NCBI GenBank assembly: GCA_949752735.1
Contig: OX457043.1
Span: 42,472,087-42,536,086 of the forward strand
Length of the DNA: 64,000 nucleotides
Direction: 5' to 3'
Source of the DNA: Lumbricus terrestris
Taxonomy: Eukaryota > Annelida > Clitellata > Crassiclitellata > Lumbricidae
A model generated the notes under the pieces. The model was not told where the DNA came from, did no database searches, and saw only the letters and a program-made list of their open reading frames with translations. How positions within the stretch are numbered: the stretch's first letter is position 1; each line of letters begins with the position of its first letter. Positions 11,212 through 22,857 of the stretch are shown in pieces. Made by a program: the position numbers and the translations under genes.

Positions 11212-12240
11212 GGGGAGGGTGCCCCAAGACGGGACGGTGCACAAGATGAGACGATTCAGTTTTCTCGCAGTCGTTTTGCGCGTTTCTTTCTTATTATCCT
11301 TCAATGAATCGACGATTACCTCGGCTATGTATGTACGAGTTTCAGTTCCTGTGTTGACGATATCCGATACACAGATAAACATTTTTTGTTTTGAGCTAGT
11401 TAGCTTAAGATTTTGCGAGTTTAAATAATCGCATAAAGTCATCACTGTACGGACACATTTTGAAACGTGTTTGGTGGCAAGACACAGTAAAATATATTAC
11501 CAAACGCATGTATTTTGAGATGAGCGATAATACGTTGTGTTTACATCAAAAATTGATGCGTTCACACATCATGCATAGAGTGCACAAGATGGGACATGCT
11601 TTGTGTGCCCAAGACGGGACGCGTCCCGTCTTGGGCACACGTCATATTCCAATGGTGAACTACTCGTCCCATCTTGGGCACCCGCAACACACCAGCTGTA
11701 CAGTATGCACAGTAAAACAATTTCTTAGTCAGGATAATTATTATATAGGTCGGTGTATTCAAGCTTTAGACCACGCAATCAATTAGTGGTCATGGCTGCG
11801 CTAACTAGTGTTGTGTATTGTAATTCATTTTCTCGTGTGCTCGTTCGATGTGGGATCCCTCCCCCCATTTGTCAATTCACCCTTGTCCTGTTTTGCGAGA
11901 ACAGTGCGATGACGATGCATGTGCTAAAACTGCTTGTTCACAGTGAAATCATCAATCTTCTGAAGTTGATAAATTAAATTAAGGTGTTTAACATGGGAAA
12001 AGAATTTGATATTTTAATGTCCCATCTTGGGCACCCCGGTGCCCAAGATGGGACGATTTGTAGGTCAACAAAAGTTCATTGTTTCGTTTAAGTCATACAT
12101 TGTTTTCTTGCAAATTGCTTGCCAGATGGTGGTTAAAGGATCAGTTTAAAGGAAGGAAGAAGTAGCGAATATGTAATGTCATCAGCAAAGGTGATTTGGA
12201 GGAAATACTGCGAATCGTCCCGTCTTGGGGCACCCTCCCC
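11212..12240. mobile_element. TIR element with iterated terminal motif (non-autonomous)
   Basis: Ends are GGGGAGGGTGCCCCAAGACG and its inverse, flanked by TA on both sides, as in Tc1/mariner/pogo-type elements. TGCCCAAGAYGGGAC-like motifs recur inside, several as perfect palindromes (11606-11637 and 12019-12054). There is no long ORF, so it would be moved in trans. Confidence 0.8.
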
Positions 12241-12251
12241 TATGCAGTAAT

Positions 12252-12402
12252 CTTAATTAAACTTAACTACTAACTGAACAGACAGCTTTGTAATTACACG
12301 GCGCCGATGGCAGCCTACAAAGCAAATCCGCCCAACGGGGGCTCGAACTCACTACCTCTCGCACTCTTGGCCAGCGTGTTAACCACTACTCTACCGCCCC
12401 CC
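12252..12402 (-). mobile_element. tRNA-derived SINE (family 2)
   Basis: The minus strand starts with a run of G, then GCGGTAGAGTAGTGGTTAAC (A box), and GAGTTCGAGCCCC (B box), then a body ending near TTAACTACTAACTGAACAGA. A related copy is at 34720-34925. Confidence 0.7.
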
Positions 12403-13570
12403 CCTCCCCCCGCCGGAGGACATAGGACATAGTAGCATTAACAGGAAGCAAGACCAAAAGGCAGAAGCAATATAGATTGACTAAAATAGAAATGTATTCA
12501 TTTCTCCATCCACTCGAGTGGATCTATTGAATACGGCAAAGCGTGGACGCGACGCCAGATGGCCTCTCAAGCAGCGCATCCTCCACACAAAGTATCGGCG
12601 CTATAGAAATGACAGCAACGTCTGCACGTGATCGATGCATGTAGAATGGCGGCTGTTCATAGAAGAAATTGGCGAAACATGACGAAAATACACTATTTTC
12701 AATAAAGTAAACTGTCCTTCTGCGAACGCCATATGGCGATTTTTCAACAACGATTTTGGCTTAATACAATCGGTCGTTCCGAGAATGTTGTACGCACGAC
12801 AGTCGCTGGCAAACTCTGCTAAACGGGGCTAATGTAGACCGCTAGACGACCGATTGATGATCCGAGAATATTCTTGAGATCGTTTTACAATTGCCACTGC
12901 TTAAATATTTGGTTTATTGGTCTGATGTAGGTCTAGACTCAACCGAAGGGTCACACTTCCTTTGATCTTAATTATCGTTAGACGTTGAAAAGATCTGAGA
13001 GATCGTTCTTGACACGGCCGTGTAGGCTATATTTAGGCCTACTGTTTTTTTTAAATCATTCAACTTGGCCCCGAGGACTTCGGCCTTTTGCATCCTACGA
13101 TTGCATCTTTATTTCGGAGCATAGAATTAACAGGAAATCTAGCACAAATGGTTTCTCTTGCGTGTTGGCGGCATTGTTGGCCTGTTAATTAGGTCATAGA
13201 CCTACCGAGTGGAACGCTGTCGGCGTCACAGTAGCTAGACCTAATCTTCAGCACCTTCATTAGCTGCTTAAATTTACTTGCTTCATCTAATATGCTACTT
13301 AAATGTTCATCGCGTGGGTCCTAGATAGGCCTACTCACCTCCGAAAACGAGGGTATACGCGGTTATAGGCTACAGTACAGTACAGTATACTTATGCCTCA
13401 CAAAGACGAATGTAAAAACGTTAGTGGAAAAAATGACGAGCAAAAAATAGTAAAAACATCATGAAAGTAGAGCGTTTGACAGAGTAAGCTAGGCCTACAG
13501 CCCTGCAGATGACCTTTTAAAGTCTTCTCTAATTTCGAGATCAATAACTGTTCTGTTTGTCCGTACTGGA

Positions 13571-13638
13571 GTCGGGAGCGCCTCTGAGCAGTTTCCTTGA
13601 AGAGGCGCTATATAAATACTCGAATGAATGAATGAATA
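13571..13638 (+). mobile_element. Isolated LINE/SINE 3' tail
   Basis: GGGAGCGCCTCTGAGCAG, then CTTGAAGAGGCGCTATATAA and (GAAT)n: the same 3' end as the LINE at 57.25 kb and the SINE family, without a body. Confidence 0.75.
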
Positions 13639-13827
13639 CCGCTTTTGCTTTCATAGGCTACATTTAACAGGACCTGTCGAATATTTTCTGGGGGGAGGGA
13701 GAAATTGCTACGTTTCTTTTCTCGAAGGTTTTTCTGTGTAGCGGATGTCTAATTATTTAATTCATTCAAGATAATCTTGTGACCTGCTAGATACGACATC
13801 ATCACATGACAATCCTTGTGGCCAACT

Positions 13828-13921
13828 CCGACACTGGTTGCACTCTGCCAGTGCCAGTCCCAAGCCTGGATAAAGGAGGAGGGCGTCGCTAATCTTTGTG
13901 ATCACACAGTGACGTTTAACT
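13828..13921 (-). repeat. Interspersed repeat family R (copy 3)
   Basis: Inverse orientation: TCTGCCAGTGCCAGTCCCAA, GGATAAAGGAGGAGGGCGTC and AGTGACGTTTAAC. Confidence 0.65.
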
Positions 13922-13936
13922 GAAAAACCACCAACC

Positions 13937-14100
13937 ATGGGCGGAGTTTGGTTTCCGTTCTAGGAGGGGCTAAAGCCTTCTTGGGGGAGGGGAGGGCTAA
14001 GCCCGGGAAAAGATACCATTTACACGGTAAAAAATTAATCTGGGTTTTCTTGGGGGGGGGTAGCTAAAGCCACCCCTAGCCCCTGATAAACTCCGCCCAT
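13937..14100. mobile_element. Small TIR element (MITE-like)
   Basis: 164 bp with inverted ends ATGGGCGGAGTTT and AAACTCCGCCCAT-like. CCACCAACC occurs just outside both ends (13928-13936 and 14104-14112), as a candidate 9-bp target duplication. Confidence 0.6.
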
Positions 14101-14279
14101 ATGCCACCAACCCCTTGTGGCCAATCACAGAGTGGTCCATCTTAGGCGCTGGTCCATCTTTAGCAACCTTCCCCTATGTGCAAGCCCATATATCATACAC
14201 ATGTATCAGCACAGCCATCTCAATCCAGCTACGTGCATAGGTTCATCTATAGGCATATGGCGATGGACTTCCGCTATAA

Positions 14280-14420
14280 GTTCGCTCCGCCTTTCTCTCT
14301 GGCAGTCTTTCCTCGTCCTTCACCTCATAATCTGCCTTTTCTCTCGGGATCAATAGCACTGGGAGCGCTCCTGAAAGGCTATAGCTGAGAGAAGCGTCTT
14401 ATAAATGCATTAAATAGGCC
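14280..14420 (+). mobile_element. LINE 3'-end remnant
   Basis: CACTGGGAGCGCTCCTGAAA, then AGCTGAGAGAAGC and TTATAAATGCATT, matches the inverted copy at 55330-55400. The preceding sequence is a decayed C-terminal RT tail. Confidence 0.5.
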
Positions 14421-16048
14421 TACAATACAATACACACCGAAACCATATATTTGCCATTCGCCATTTGCATAGGTCAACCAAAAGGCATCGTTATAGTTTT
14501 AAATAGCTCGATGACTCGTGACTCATGACTCGAAAGTATTCCGATCCTGTCTTCGGTCGGATGTTGTTACGTGAGTTGGCGACAGAATATAGCGAAACGC
14601 TGGAGCCTGCACGAAATTGATAATCGGTGAGGAATTAGACAATTAATCCCTCCCTCCCTCCACAGCGGTCGACACGGAATCACATCAGCTGCTGGGGAGG
14701 GTGTGGAGATGGTAAATCATTTGGCTGTGGACGTCGCCCTGCCTCCTTCGATCCCCTCTTCCATTCGGCTGCGATAGATTGCCTCGCAGACTCGCTCTTA
14801 CGACGTGCGTATGGGCCTATGTCCTGCTACGCACGTTTACGCGGAGTCGGTCTTCGCAAGATATTGAAGAGTTTCTGACAAGGAAAGAAAAGAATCCAAC
14901 GCATATTCATGGGAGCGAGCGATTGACCCCACCAACATTTCCAAGAGCTTTAGAGGGAGCCATATCCTACTGGTTCTATAAGCGTAATAGGCCTAGGCCA
15001 ATTGGCCTAGGCTAGAAGCATAGGCCATCTCATAATTATTATAATTCTTTAGGTGGGCTAATCACATGCATTCATCATCCGGTTAATTCAGTAAGCTTAG
15101 ATATTGCACATCGAGCTTGCAGCCTTGCACCAATCCTCGAGACCTTGACAACAGCAAACAAGGCCAAGGGTCTATAGGCCTATAGCCTAATCTGTTCGGT
15201 CTAGGCCTATAACCTCTGTGCCGTCGGTCATTGAACGGAGCGCGACGTGTTTAATTAGTCTGGTTTTTGTCCATCTGGCAGCTATCGAGTTTCCTTTCCA
15301 TATTAATAATTTGCTGTAGGCAATCCTGGCAATGATGTTTCAGGTGCAATCTCAGCGCCTTCTCATGGCTATTTCATATCTTCCGCAGCTATAGCTTCAA
15401 ACTACGTAGGCTACGCTTCAACGATTTGAATTTGCTGTGCTTAATTTTAGTCCAGCAGCTCCTCCTTCCTTGTGGAGAGTTAGGCTAGCACATTTAAAAA
15501 GAATGCTTTTTATTTTTCTATGCAAAAGACATGGACCTAGTCGAAGGACAAAATTAACTTAGGCCTATAACTTTCCAAGCATTTACGTTATAGTAGGCTA
15601 CACTACAGGCCTAGGCATGAGCACCAATGCTCAACCTATCAATTCCAGCTGTTTAAAAATGTAGGTTTACGTGCTGTAACAATTGAACAGACCATGCCAT
15701 AGTTCAGCTCCTTTTTGGTGAAAAGAGCTCAAATGGACGCCATCGCCATTCGTGGACAGGAACGATAGCGCAAGTCAACATCCAGACTAGAACCAGCCCA
15801 CAATGCACGCTATGCTGTGAAAACAGTGACGCTATAGGCCTACATCCGCCGTCGATCCAATTCATTGATTGTAATTTGGCCAAAAGATGGACCAGCAGTC
15901 TAGTTTAGCCTATAGTTGATCCAAATTACAGGTTGTCTGTATTGAAGGAGTCCACATTGGTTTTTCACTAGAAAACCCTGCTATCGCTAAGTATAAGAAT
16001 TGTGGAAAAACAACGGAGGGAGGTGGTTGACCCACTTGGAATTGGGGT

Positions 16049-16421
16049 CAGTTGCGGTGCCAGGGAGGGTTTAGCCCCCCTAAAAGATTATCAGGGCTTT
16101 TGTACAGGGAAAATGAAATATTTTCAGGAGATTTCGACTTAGCCTAAAAAAAAGATCATGATTTTTTGGGACAGGGAAAATGAAATAGCCTATCTTCATG
16201 AGATTTTGACCAAACGACTAAAAAAAGTTCGTCACTTTTTTGACTGGGAAAATGAAATATTTTCTTGAGATTCAGACCAGACGACTAAAAAAAAGGTCGT
16301 CAGAAATTTATGCGAATGAAAATGGAAAATTTCCTCTGCAATTGTCCCCTCTCAACTTCTGGACCAAGTCTCTGAAAATGGGCTGCAGCCCTCCAAAACT
16401 GAAATCCTGGTGCCACCACTG
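16049..16421. mobile_element. hAT-type MITE with perfect 8-bp TSD
   Basis: Ends CAGTTGCGGTGCCAGG and, inverted, CAGTGGTGGCACCAGG. Flanked by ATTGGGGT on both sides (16041-16048 and 16422-16429). The interior has a ~65-bp unit repeated about three times (GGGAAAATGAAATATTTTC and CGACTAAAAAAA motifs). No transposase. Confidence 0.85.
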
Positions 16422-17167
16422 ATTGGGGTGTGAAAAGCAGACTTTACCATGGGGCTCTAAGAAACCCCAACCACCCTCGGCAATTCTCAGCCTGCTTTTG
16501 CAAAAGCCTTAACAACATCCAACAGCAATTTAGAAACTCTTTCTTAGACATATAACCCGGCCATTCAAAAGCTTCTGCAATCTGTGATTCTGATCAACCT
16601 AAAACCTACCAAATGCCACAAATTCTCACAGGTCTGTCAATGGCCTATTCATCCAAATCAGTTTATTTGGAATTTCTGAGTGCTGAAGAAATGCCAAATT
16701 TAATAATAATTGTCCTGCGTTAGCAAGACGGTTTAAGAAACCAAGAGGACACGAAAATATTCAGACAACTGAAATTTATTAAATTGTCTCTTAACTAATA
16801 CACCTATTGTTATACAAACGGAAATAAACATTGATCACTATGCAGATTACTGTTATCAGTCGCAGTAAGCACTGCTTCTGCCTCATTCAAAGGCCAAGTA
16901 GTAGTAGTAGTAGTAGTCGTAAAATAAGTAGTGGTAGAGCACATTTAACTAAAGTGACAATAGGCCGACCGGCAAAGCCAACAATGATGAAGATTATGCG
17001 ATTTTTAAATGTTTCGAAATATCCAGAGTTCTGATCATGCTTTACACAAGTTAGCCGAGCACTCAACGAAAACAAACCGCGACTAAAACCAATCACACGA
17101 CGGTCAGCTCATGAGGTTAGCAGGCAATTGCAATTATATGGGTAACAAATGTTAAAACTCATGACTG

Positions 17168-17310
17168 GCTGCTACACCAAAAAGTGACTTAATTCACTCG
17201 CTACACCAAAAATGACTCAATTCACTTGCTACACCAAAAGTGATTTAATTCACTCGCTACACCAAAAGTGACTTAATTCACTTGCTACACCAAAAACGAC
17301 TTAATTCACT
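17168..17310. repeat. Tandem repeat, ~30 bp, five copies
   Basis: Repeats of GCTACACCAAAAGTGACTTA followed by ATTCACTC with small changes. Each unit contains AGTGA...TCACT, able to form a 5-bp hairpin. It lies just beyond the last hairpin of the structured region. Confidence 0.85.
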
Positions 17311-17364
17311 TGCATCGCTCTATGTTAAAGTGATAGACATCTGCTCTTGTTTCACGCATACAAC

Positions 17365-19291
17365 CTCTGGGTCCAACATGTCACCCAAAGAAGCTGTGCT
17401 AAGAGCAAACAGCAAAGCTGGATTGCACGTAGTCATCTTGTGGTTTCATGGCAACTGCAGTGCTGCTTAGTGAACAGTCAAGAACACGCCAGCACTGCAA
17501 GACGGCAGGAAACAAGTAACACAGAAGTGTTATCACAAGCAGCTCTGATGTATACGAGAAAATAAGAAAGATGTCACCACCGAAACTTAATCCCCACATC
17601 TCTCCCAAACTGTGCAAGAAACTGGTGCCTTAAATCTCACTGGCTGGCAATCATCGCCCAGTTATCAACGTCAGACCTTCGAGTTGTAATGACTCTATAT
17701 CGTTGTGATTCATCGAGCTGGTTGGCGACGTGCTAGAATTGCAGAAGTTGCTTCTCGCTTAATTCTGCATGTATAACACTGAAGCAAGGAAAACAAGGTT
17801 AATAAGCATGGGGCGCTGATGGTAAACCAACTTCTGTTTACACTCGGGGGGGGGGGGGAGGAGGGTAACTTCGAATGGGAGAAGGGTAACTTTGAATGCA
17901 AGGGAATATCAGAAGTGTGTGTGGCTTATGTTATATAATTATATAGTGGGATTTTCAGAAATCGTTCAGTGGCAGTCCTTGCTTTGCTTCCGTGAAAAAT
18001 GCCAATATCGTCCAGATGGAATTTCCAGCAAACGGACAATCCAGTTTTTCCAGAAATGCCGAACAGGATGTTCAGTACCAGCGTACGAGTCGAAGAATCG
18101 TCGTCTGAATTTTCTCATCTCGTGCTCGTCAAAAACGGAGGTCATACTATTATGCCAGAATAATGCGAACGTGAAATGCTATACGAATCATGTAAAGGAA
18201 CACATTGAAAGATACACGAACTTATCTCTACTTCTATTTACACTCAAGGTTGAAAGAACACTAATGGGAAGAAAGTGACAAATCATGGAGCAATGTATAA
18301 ATATGCTCCAGATTGCTTAGATGTCACCTGGAGAAGCACTCGGTGAACTTAGATGAACTGATGCACATGTTCCAGCCCAAATAGGGGACACAAAAAATAA
18401 TGCAAAAACAGCACTGCACATCAAGGAGCTAACACAACAGTTGCGACTCCATAACGATCGCCGAATTCTGCAAGGAAACAAAAGTTCCGGTCAAGTGATA
18501 CGAGAGCAGATTCTGGATCCAGCATGTCACCCAGAAAATCTATGCAGACGAATCAGTTGCCTCGGAAAGTTTAACGGCCGCTGCATAATGTGCTGCAGAC
18601 GTGCATGTTCATCGGCGCTACTGACTGGCAGACCCTGGATCCAACATGTCATCCAGGGAGTCTCGCGAAATACCTCGAGGTCGGTAAAATCAGTCGGAAG
18701 AACATCTGGAAATTAGCAACCTGTGAATTCGCAGCTTCAGCATTCGATGATCAAGTGAGAGAGTCAAGCGACCGAATGGATCATACGGTCACGCTATCAC
18801 TCGATGAAATAACAGAAGGAGCGCTTAAGCCAGTCACAGCGGCCGACGCAACAGCAGAAATAAGCTCACAAGATGTTGTCCTCCGTCAAGCACATGCACC
18901 GTTTGATAAATTCGCCTAATATAACGGCCATTGCATAATGTGCCGTACGCTTTCAAGACTAGAAGTTGAGTGCAAAATGCAGCAACGGTCTTAAACCGAA
19001 GAGATTGGAACAACCGATTCATTGTTAAAGACTACAAGCCCTGGGTCCAACATGTCACCCAGGGAGCATCCGATTGGATAGGACTGCCAACTATCGTGCA
19101 AACTGCTTTCGTAAAAGCAGAAGCAAACAGCAGGTGGAGCAGATACAACGGAACAACTGGTGTAGTCTGCAGAAGAAATCGGCCGAACCGCGCCACAAAA
19201 CTCCGATCTAGATCAACTGCCGTCGTTTGATAGCCGAGAGCGCCAAGTCACCAGCATTGGACAGACCTTGGCTCCAACATGTCAGCCAAGG
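17365..19291 (-). ncRNA. Cluster of six covarying stem-loops, candidate structured RNA
   Basis: Hairpins on the minus strand at 19266-19291, 19039-19064, 18633-18658, 18511-18536, 18306-18333 and 17365-17390. Each has an 8-bp stem. The loop is GACATGTTGG or GACATGCTGG in five, and GACATCTAAGCA in the sixth. Stem arms differ but compensate: CCTTGGCT/AGCCAAGG, CCCTGGGT/ACCCAGGG, CCCTGGAT/ATCCAGGG, TTCTGGGT/ATCCAGAA, CTTTGGGT/ACCCAGAG, CTCCAGGT/ATCTGGAG. All imperfect pairs are G.U on the minus strand, but A.C or C.A on the plus strand. Flanks are not similar. The cluster could be a distal MYPT 3' UTR or a separate non-coding RNA. I do not recognise the motif. Confidence 0.6.
18582..18943. repeat. 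Pair of a conserved ~22-nt motif inside the hairpin region
   Basis: TAACGGCC, two variable bases, then TGCATAATGTGC occurs twice: the 12-mer is at 18582-18593 and 18932-18943. The sequence around both copies differs, so the motif may be a second conserved RNA or DNA element of the region. Confidence 0.4.
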
Positions 19292-20674
19292 AGACAATGC
19301 CTTTTCACCCCGTCAGCACGGCAAGGCAAATTGGCACTATCAGTAATGTAACAATTCTGGTCTTGGCACCCAGTGGCTGAAACTGTCTTATAAGACAGAC
19401 AAATGTTGACATAGACCGAAAGTTAGTGATTAAGTTCTGGAACATCCTAAAGACGGTAAGTCTGAAGCCCATGGATACAAGTCCGAGAAATGAAAAGTTT
19501 TCCGTGAATATCCCCAGGACTACAACAACAGAGAGAGCTGGAACATGATGCAACACTACGACGCTAAAATACGAAACGAAACAACAAAGCAATCGTATAA
19601 AACTAGATCAAAATATATATGGATCGGGTTAAATTGCATATAATATATGTAAAAACACGCTTGGAAGAGACTCGTCACTTGAAAAATTAATTAGTTTGCA
19701 GTATAAAAAGGGACAAATATTTACATCCAGCAAGCAACTTTGCTTCTGCAAACGAGATCAAAAACAGCGCTCGGTTATAATTGACTACGATGACGGCCTT
19801 TTAAGGCACAGGAAGAGAAGAGGCATTAGGAAAGTACGACAGATACTACAAGCCATCTAAAAAGAACAGGATGTGAAGCAATGGCTACCTACATTATTAC
19901 AAAATGTAGCCAACAGGTTTAAGATGTGTAGACAGTCAGTACATTTGGTAGACTATTAGTAATGCATGACTAATTTCCTGAAGACCTAGGGATAAAGAAG
20001 CTAGCAAATAGTGCAACCTGAGCTGAGCAAAAGCCGACACCACGCTCAAGTAGCCGAAATGCCAAATAGTACTTACTCTTTTCGCACCACGAAACTCCAC
20101 AATCGGCATTCCGTAGGAGAAATGCCCGGGAAACAAGGCATTAAAACACTCGCACGCACGAAACCGAACTAAATTACTTAAAAATATCACAAGAACAGGT
20201 TCCAAAAATGGATATCTCAACATAACATAAATATAGTGATTGTATATATATATATTTACACATACATACATAAGTACATATATATATATGCATACTACAC
20301 ATATACATATATATATATAGACCCTATACATGTATGTGTGCAACATGCAGAATTGAAATGTACAGCATCCAGAGCAAAAATAACAGGCCAAAAAGCACAA
20401 TGAAAAACGCTATAAAAATATTACTTTTGCACATCATAATTACACAAACATTGAGTATCATCACTGGCGAAAAGACGCATCAAATGCGCCGGTATTGAAT
20501 TGAACAAAAACAAACGACGGCACCCTCTTCTTACACAGTGCAAAAAATCAGTTCTACCTAGCTATGGTGTAGCAGCCATTCAAAAACCAAACCTTTGCTA
20601 GCCCGTTGGAATTTCGGTGAGCAGTGAAACAGAGTGCCGCATATCGAAAGCATGATCAGAACCGACGTAGAAAT

Positions 20675-20720
20675 AACAGCAGAACCTTGGCAGCAGTCAA
20701 CTGCCAAGGATTCTGCTGTT
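20675..20720. other. Long hairpin, 19-bp stem with one bulge
   Basis: AACAGCAGAA (20675-20684) plus CCTTGGCAG (20685-20693) pair with CTGCCAAGG (20701-20709), a bulged A, and TTCTGCTGTT (20711-20720), around the 7-nt loop CAGTCAA. It is compact enough to be a small pre-miRNA-like hairpin or a regulatory RNA structure; strand unknown. Confidence 0.5.
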
Positions 20721-21365
20721 GTCTTAAATAGAGAATGGTGAGCCACGATCGTAGTTATTAGAAAGCCGTTTGAAACGAAACACGACGCACACTGTTCTTC
20801 GGCGGACGCGCTTGGATAGCACAGCGAATTAACATATCCAAGCTGAATGATCATAAAAAATCTAACGCTAATAAGCACAATAAAACTTGAAATATATGGA
20901 AACGGTCCAACCCTCGGCAGCAGACGCTTGGCAGTTGTGGCGGCAATGTGGCAGATCTCTCTGACTCTGGCTCTTACATGCGCAACCGTCCACGATCATT
21001 GCCAACTGTTGTTGTTAAACCAGCAAATGAATGGAACTGCGCATCCTTGCTTTGCCTCTGTGGCCAGTCCCAACATCTTTTCCTGAGGTGGCCACCAAAA
21101 GGGTTTCTTCCAACACACACACACAGCACAATTGATTAACTGAAGCACTAATCTATGATCACAAACACTCAAACGCACACTGATGATTACTGGTGACTAT
21201 GTACAGATCCAGGCAACAGCCGCATGACGCTGTCTCTCTCTCTCTGGAGAACATGTACGTCGGTCGTTGACTACACATTGCAGAACTTGAACACATAGCA
21301 GATCTTAAGTGCAACCTACTTCACAGTCGTTTCATTTTACTAACGGCATTCGATCTTGAGTGCAC

Positions 21366-21490
21366 GTATCGATGGATACTGATACAATTCATCCGTCGTA
21401 TCAATGGATACTGATACAAATCATCCGTCGTATCGATGGATACTGATAGAATTCATCTATCATATCGTTGGATCCCGATACAATTTACCA
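21366..21490. repeat. 32-bp tandem repeat, about four copies
   Basis: Unit GTATCGATGGATACTGATAC plus a 12-bp spacer (ATTCATCC-type), with decreasing similarity in the last copy. GTATC and GATAC in each unit are inverted and can pair. Confidence 0.85.
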
Positions 21491-22754
21491 TCTTCATCTT
21501 CATTCGATCTCTGATGTTGCTGTATTTTAGAACTTTGCATCTGTCATTTCCCCTAAGTATGCTGTAGGACTGGCACGCCAATCCCCCTTTTAACCGTAAA
21601 CAGGTCTTATCAGATCAGTCAGCTTCCAATTGGTGCAGTGTACTGTGTGGCGTGAATCTGGGACGTGAGACAATTGCGCATGCACGGTCATGAGCGAGTC
21701 AGAGATTTCCAAGCCAACCACAAACTGCTGCTGCTGCCGGTACCTCCTAGTTTGTAATAAAATAGAAAGCGTTCGCCAGTTGCCTACATAAAGAAGTTCA
21801 CCCTAGTTCACTTCAACCGCATTTCCAACAGCACAGCAGTGTCAACCGCAAACGGCAATACTGCACTGTAAGAACAATTTAAACTACAAGTTCAAATAGA
21901 CTGTCAATTACTAAGAGCATTTTAGAGATGCATCAAGTGCGACTTGACAAAAAAATGTTCATGGTATGTTACGAGGTTGGACAACGATAAATCCTTTACG
22001 CACATTCTCCAGACCTCTGCGGAACCTATATTTTAACATTTAATTTCGCATTAAAATAACAGTTTTTGTAGATAGCACCATCGTAGAAATTTTATTCCGA
22101 CCACGAGTTAATAACGAGGACCGCATTCAGGAATGGAATTCCAAAATACCTAGACAACTTTACATTTAATGAGAAAGTACCAGAAAGACCCAAAAAACTT
22201 TAACCAATAACCCTTCGCTTGCTGACACGCAACAACCATACCTGAACAATCAATGGGCATTTTTTTCTTCCCCTGTTAGAACCCATCATTCGACGCCCAC
22301 AACAAACCCCTTGCCTACATTCGACTTCCCATCACCCCATTCCCCAAGAGCACACCACTCTACACGTGGTCGTCCTAATTAATGAAAAGATGAGATTCCA
22401 ATTATTTAAAAACATCTACTGATTAGGTTAGGGAGTATATCCGTCAAAGCTCAAATAACTTAACCGAATAAAGGATGAAGTGTCGACATCGACGTCGACA
22501 GAAACAAACCTTCATACCCGCAAGAAACTGATTACGAATCGCGAGAAAAAAACGGACTCCAACGCATCCAGCCCACGCCCGTCACACCCGCGTGACAGAA
22601 AACGCAAGACGATGCAAACCCGAATGGTCCGAATTTGTTTCCGAAGCTTCTCTCGTCTGGAAACGACGAAGCCGTGACACGAACGAAGATGCCGACTCGA
22701 TGACGATAGGCACGCACGAAAGATGAATTGACCTAGACACCGTGGAAGTAATTA

Positions 22755-22760
22755 TTTATT
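22755..22760 (-). terminator. Possible polyadenylation signal for MYPT
   Basis: AATAAA on the minus strand, 98 nt past the stop codon. It is the closest canonical signal, but longer 3' UTRs are not excluded: structured elements on the same strand lie 2-5.5 kb further downstream. Confidence 0.4.
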
Positions 22761-22857
22761 CTCTCTCCCCTCTTCCAAATTCTGCTTTGCGACAGTCAAC
22801 GATTTTGAAGAAACGATTTTTTCGAAGATGGCCTTACACGACGAGTTGAAAACGTCG

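Larger units (their letters stand above)
12410..16040. other. Intergenic stretch between repeats
   Basis: Holds the small repeats listed separately and otherwise only short chance frames. AGGCCTA words are frequent. No exon recognised. Confidence 0.45.
16430..22750. other. MYPT downstream region without a clear gene
   Basis: Apart from the hairpins and tandem repeats listed separately, I see only short chance reading frames, a G run near 17850 and AT/CATA-rich microsatellite at 20248-20322. No coding exon with convincing homology was found. Confidence 0.5.

Noticed and set aside
17365..19291. Conserved peptide SLGDMLDP or WVQHVTQ encoded at the hairpins
   Set aside because: The peptides recur, but surrounding frames close within a few dozen codons and the changes follow base pairing between the two arms, so structure explains them better than coding.
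20996..21178. Short frames downstream of MYPT that might be a small gene
   Set aside because: Around 60-80 codons with no conserved motif and no splice or promoter support.
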